Shown one piece after another: positions 63,291-64,000 of a stretch of DNA of 64,000 nt. The stretch covers positions 1 through 64,000 of the forward strand of contig JAMNXU010000030.1 in NCBI GenBank assembly GCA_023623175.1, given 5' to 3'. The DNA is from Bacillota bacterium (GTDB lineage: Bacteria; Bacillota; Clostridia; Acetivibrionales; JAMNXU01). The notes below the pieces were generated by a model, which was given only the letters and a program-made list of their open reading frames with translations, made no database searches and was not told the origin of the DNA. Each line of letters begins with the position of its first letter. Within the stretch, counting starts at the first letter, position 1. Made by a program: the position numbers and the translations under genes.

Positions 63291-64000
63291 TTCCACATAT
63301 TCCATTATAGCATATTTAAGCTTTTCTTTCGCATCCTCCAGCGTGGCGCCGTGAAGCTGCGCCCCGGCAACGGAAAAATGCCCTCCGCCGCCGAGCTTTT
63401 CCAATATAACCTGCACGTTGATATCCCCCAGCGACCGCCCGCTGATAAACACGCCGTCGCTTAAATACCCCAGCACGAATGCCGCGGAAATGCCGACGAG
63501 GTTCAGAAGCTCGTCGGCGGCCTTCGCCGCAATCAGCTGCTGGTTCTTCATATCGCGCGGGCACGTGGAAATCGCAATGTTTTCATTAAATAATTCCGCA
63601 TTTCTCACAATATCGGATACTTCCACGTAGCTTCGCAGGTCGTTCTGGAAAAGCTGCTTCACCGATACCGTGTCAAGTCCGTGCCTCCTTAGATAGGAAG
63701 CGGCCTCAAATGTCCTTACGCCGGTCTTGAACGTAAAGCTTTTTGTATCCACAATAATTCCCGCATACAGCGCTTCCGTCTCAATCGGCGAAAGCCTGAT
63801 TTTGTCGTCAAGATACTGGATAATCTCCGTCACGAGCTCGCACGTGGACGAAGCATAGGGCTCCTGGTATGTAAGCAGCGCATCGCGGATAAACTCGGTG
63901 CCCTTCCTGTGATGGTCAATCACCACCACGTGGCGCCCGGGACCCTCAAGCAGCTCGGGACATTCGGTAATGCTCGGCCTGTGGGTATCCACCACCACTA
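63273..64000 (-). CDS. gdpP: cyclic-di-AMP phosphodiesterase GdpP, C-terminal part
   Basis: Only the last 242 codons are in the window; the frame stays open to position 64000. The DHH part shows VVDTHRPSITECP and VIDHHRKG. The DHHA1 part shows GYLSDGVFISGRSLGDINVQ and GGGGHFSVAGAQL. In full-length GdpP a membrane, PAS-like and GGDEF-like part precedes this. It hydrolyses the signal c-di-AMP. Context with rplI and dnaB supports GdpP over other DHH proteins. Confidence 0.9.
   Translation of the reverse strand, partial: VVVDTHRPSITECPELLEGPGRHVVVIDHHRKGTEFIRDALLTYQEPYASSTCELVTEIIQYLDDKIRLSPIETEALYAGIIVDTKSFTFKTGVRTFEAASYLRRHGLDTVSVKQLFQNDLRSYVEVSDIVRNAELFNENIAISTCPRDMKNQQLIAAKAADELLNLVGISAAFVLGYLSDGVFISGRSLGDINVQVILEKLGGGGHFSVAGAQLHGATLEDAKEKLKYAIMEYVEKNREG

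Overview
The window looks like the chromosome of a low-to-mid-GC anaerobic, motile member of the Clostridia. The evidence is the Enterococcus/Clostridium-type V/A-ATPase operon, the Bacillus/Clostridium late-flagellar gene order, the tilS-hpt-ftsH and gdpP-rplI-dnaB blocks, purine-rich Shine-Dalgarno sites, and Gram-positive sigma-A and sigma-28 promoter forms. The species is not assigned. No rRNA, tRNA, CRISPR array, prophage or transposase gene was recognised.

Layout. 1-7 kb: oligopeptide ABC transporter (oppBCDF, then oppA behind its own leader). 7.4-8.35 kb: a DMT-family exporter, ending at a shared bidirectional terminator. 8.5-17.4 kb (minus strand): a nine-gene V/A-type ATPase operon with Na+-ligand residues in the rotor subunit. 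17.6-20.6 kb (minus): leuCDB. 21-23.4 kb: two divergent AraC-family regulators. 23.3-33.3 kb (minus): a Tad (type IVc pilus-like) locus, namely a kinase with a C-terminal TadZ/ParA-like domain, CpaB, TadZ, TadA, TadB, TadC, two paralogous mini membrane proteins and two pseudopilin-like proteins. 34.3-35.3 kb: a membrane-anchored alpha/beta-hydrolase-fold protein that seems to lack its nucleophile and histidine. 35.7-50.8 kb (minus): comFC-yvyF-flgM-flgN-flgK-flgK-flgL-DUF6470-fliW-csrA-hag-flaG-fliD-fliS-fliT. Sigma-28 promoters lie before flgM, hag and flaG, and there is a CsrA-binding hairpin in the hag leader. 50.8-53.1 kb: recD2. 53.5-55.1 kb: a small membrane protein and an HD-GYP protein. 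55.7-64 kb (minus): metK, ftsH, hpt, tilS, dnaB, rplI and the C-terminal part of gdpP, cut by the window end.

Three things stand out. First, one of two tandem flgK genes carries a von Willebrand A domain inserted in the loop where its sister carries a calcium-loop-like motif. Second, the Tad locus has a Ser/Thr kinase fused to a degenerate TadZ-like domain and two near-identical mini membrane proteins. Third, most long spacers, and several gene ends, consist of degenerate head-to-tail tandem repeats of 12-28 bp. Each locus has its own unit, and the last unit often overlaps a stop codon. A second, dispersed repeat family (core GGGGACGGTTCT) sits at five sites and resembles REP/RAYT-type palindromes.

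Coordinates of revised starts rest on visible ribosome-binding sites. Similarity statements come from reading motifs and gene order; no database search was run.
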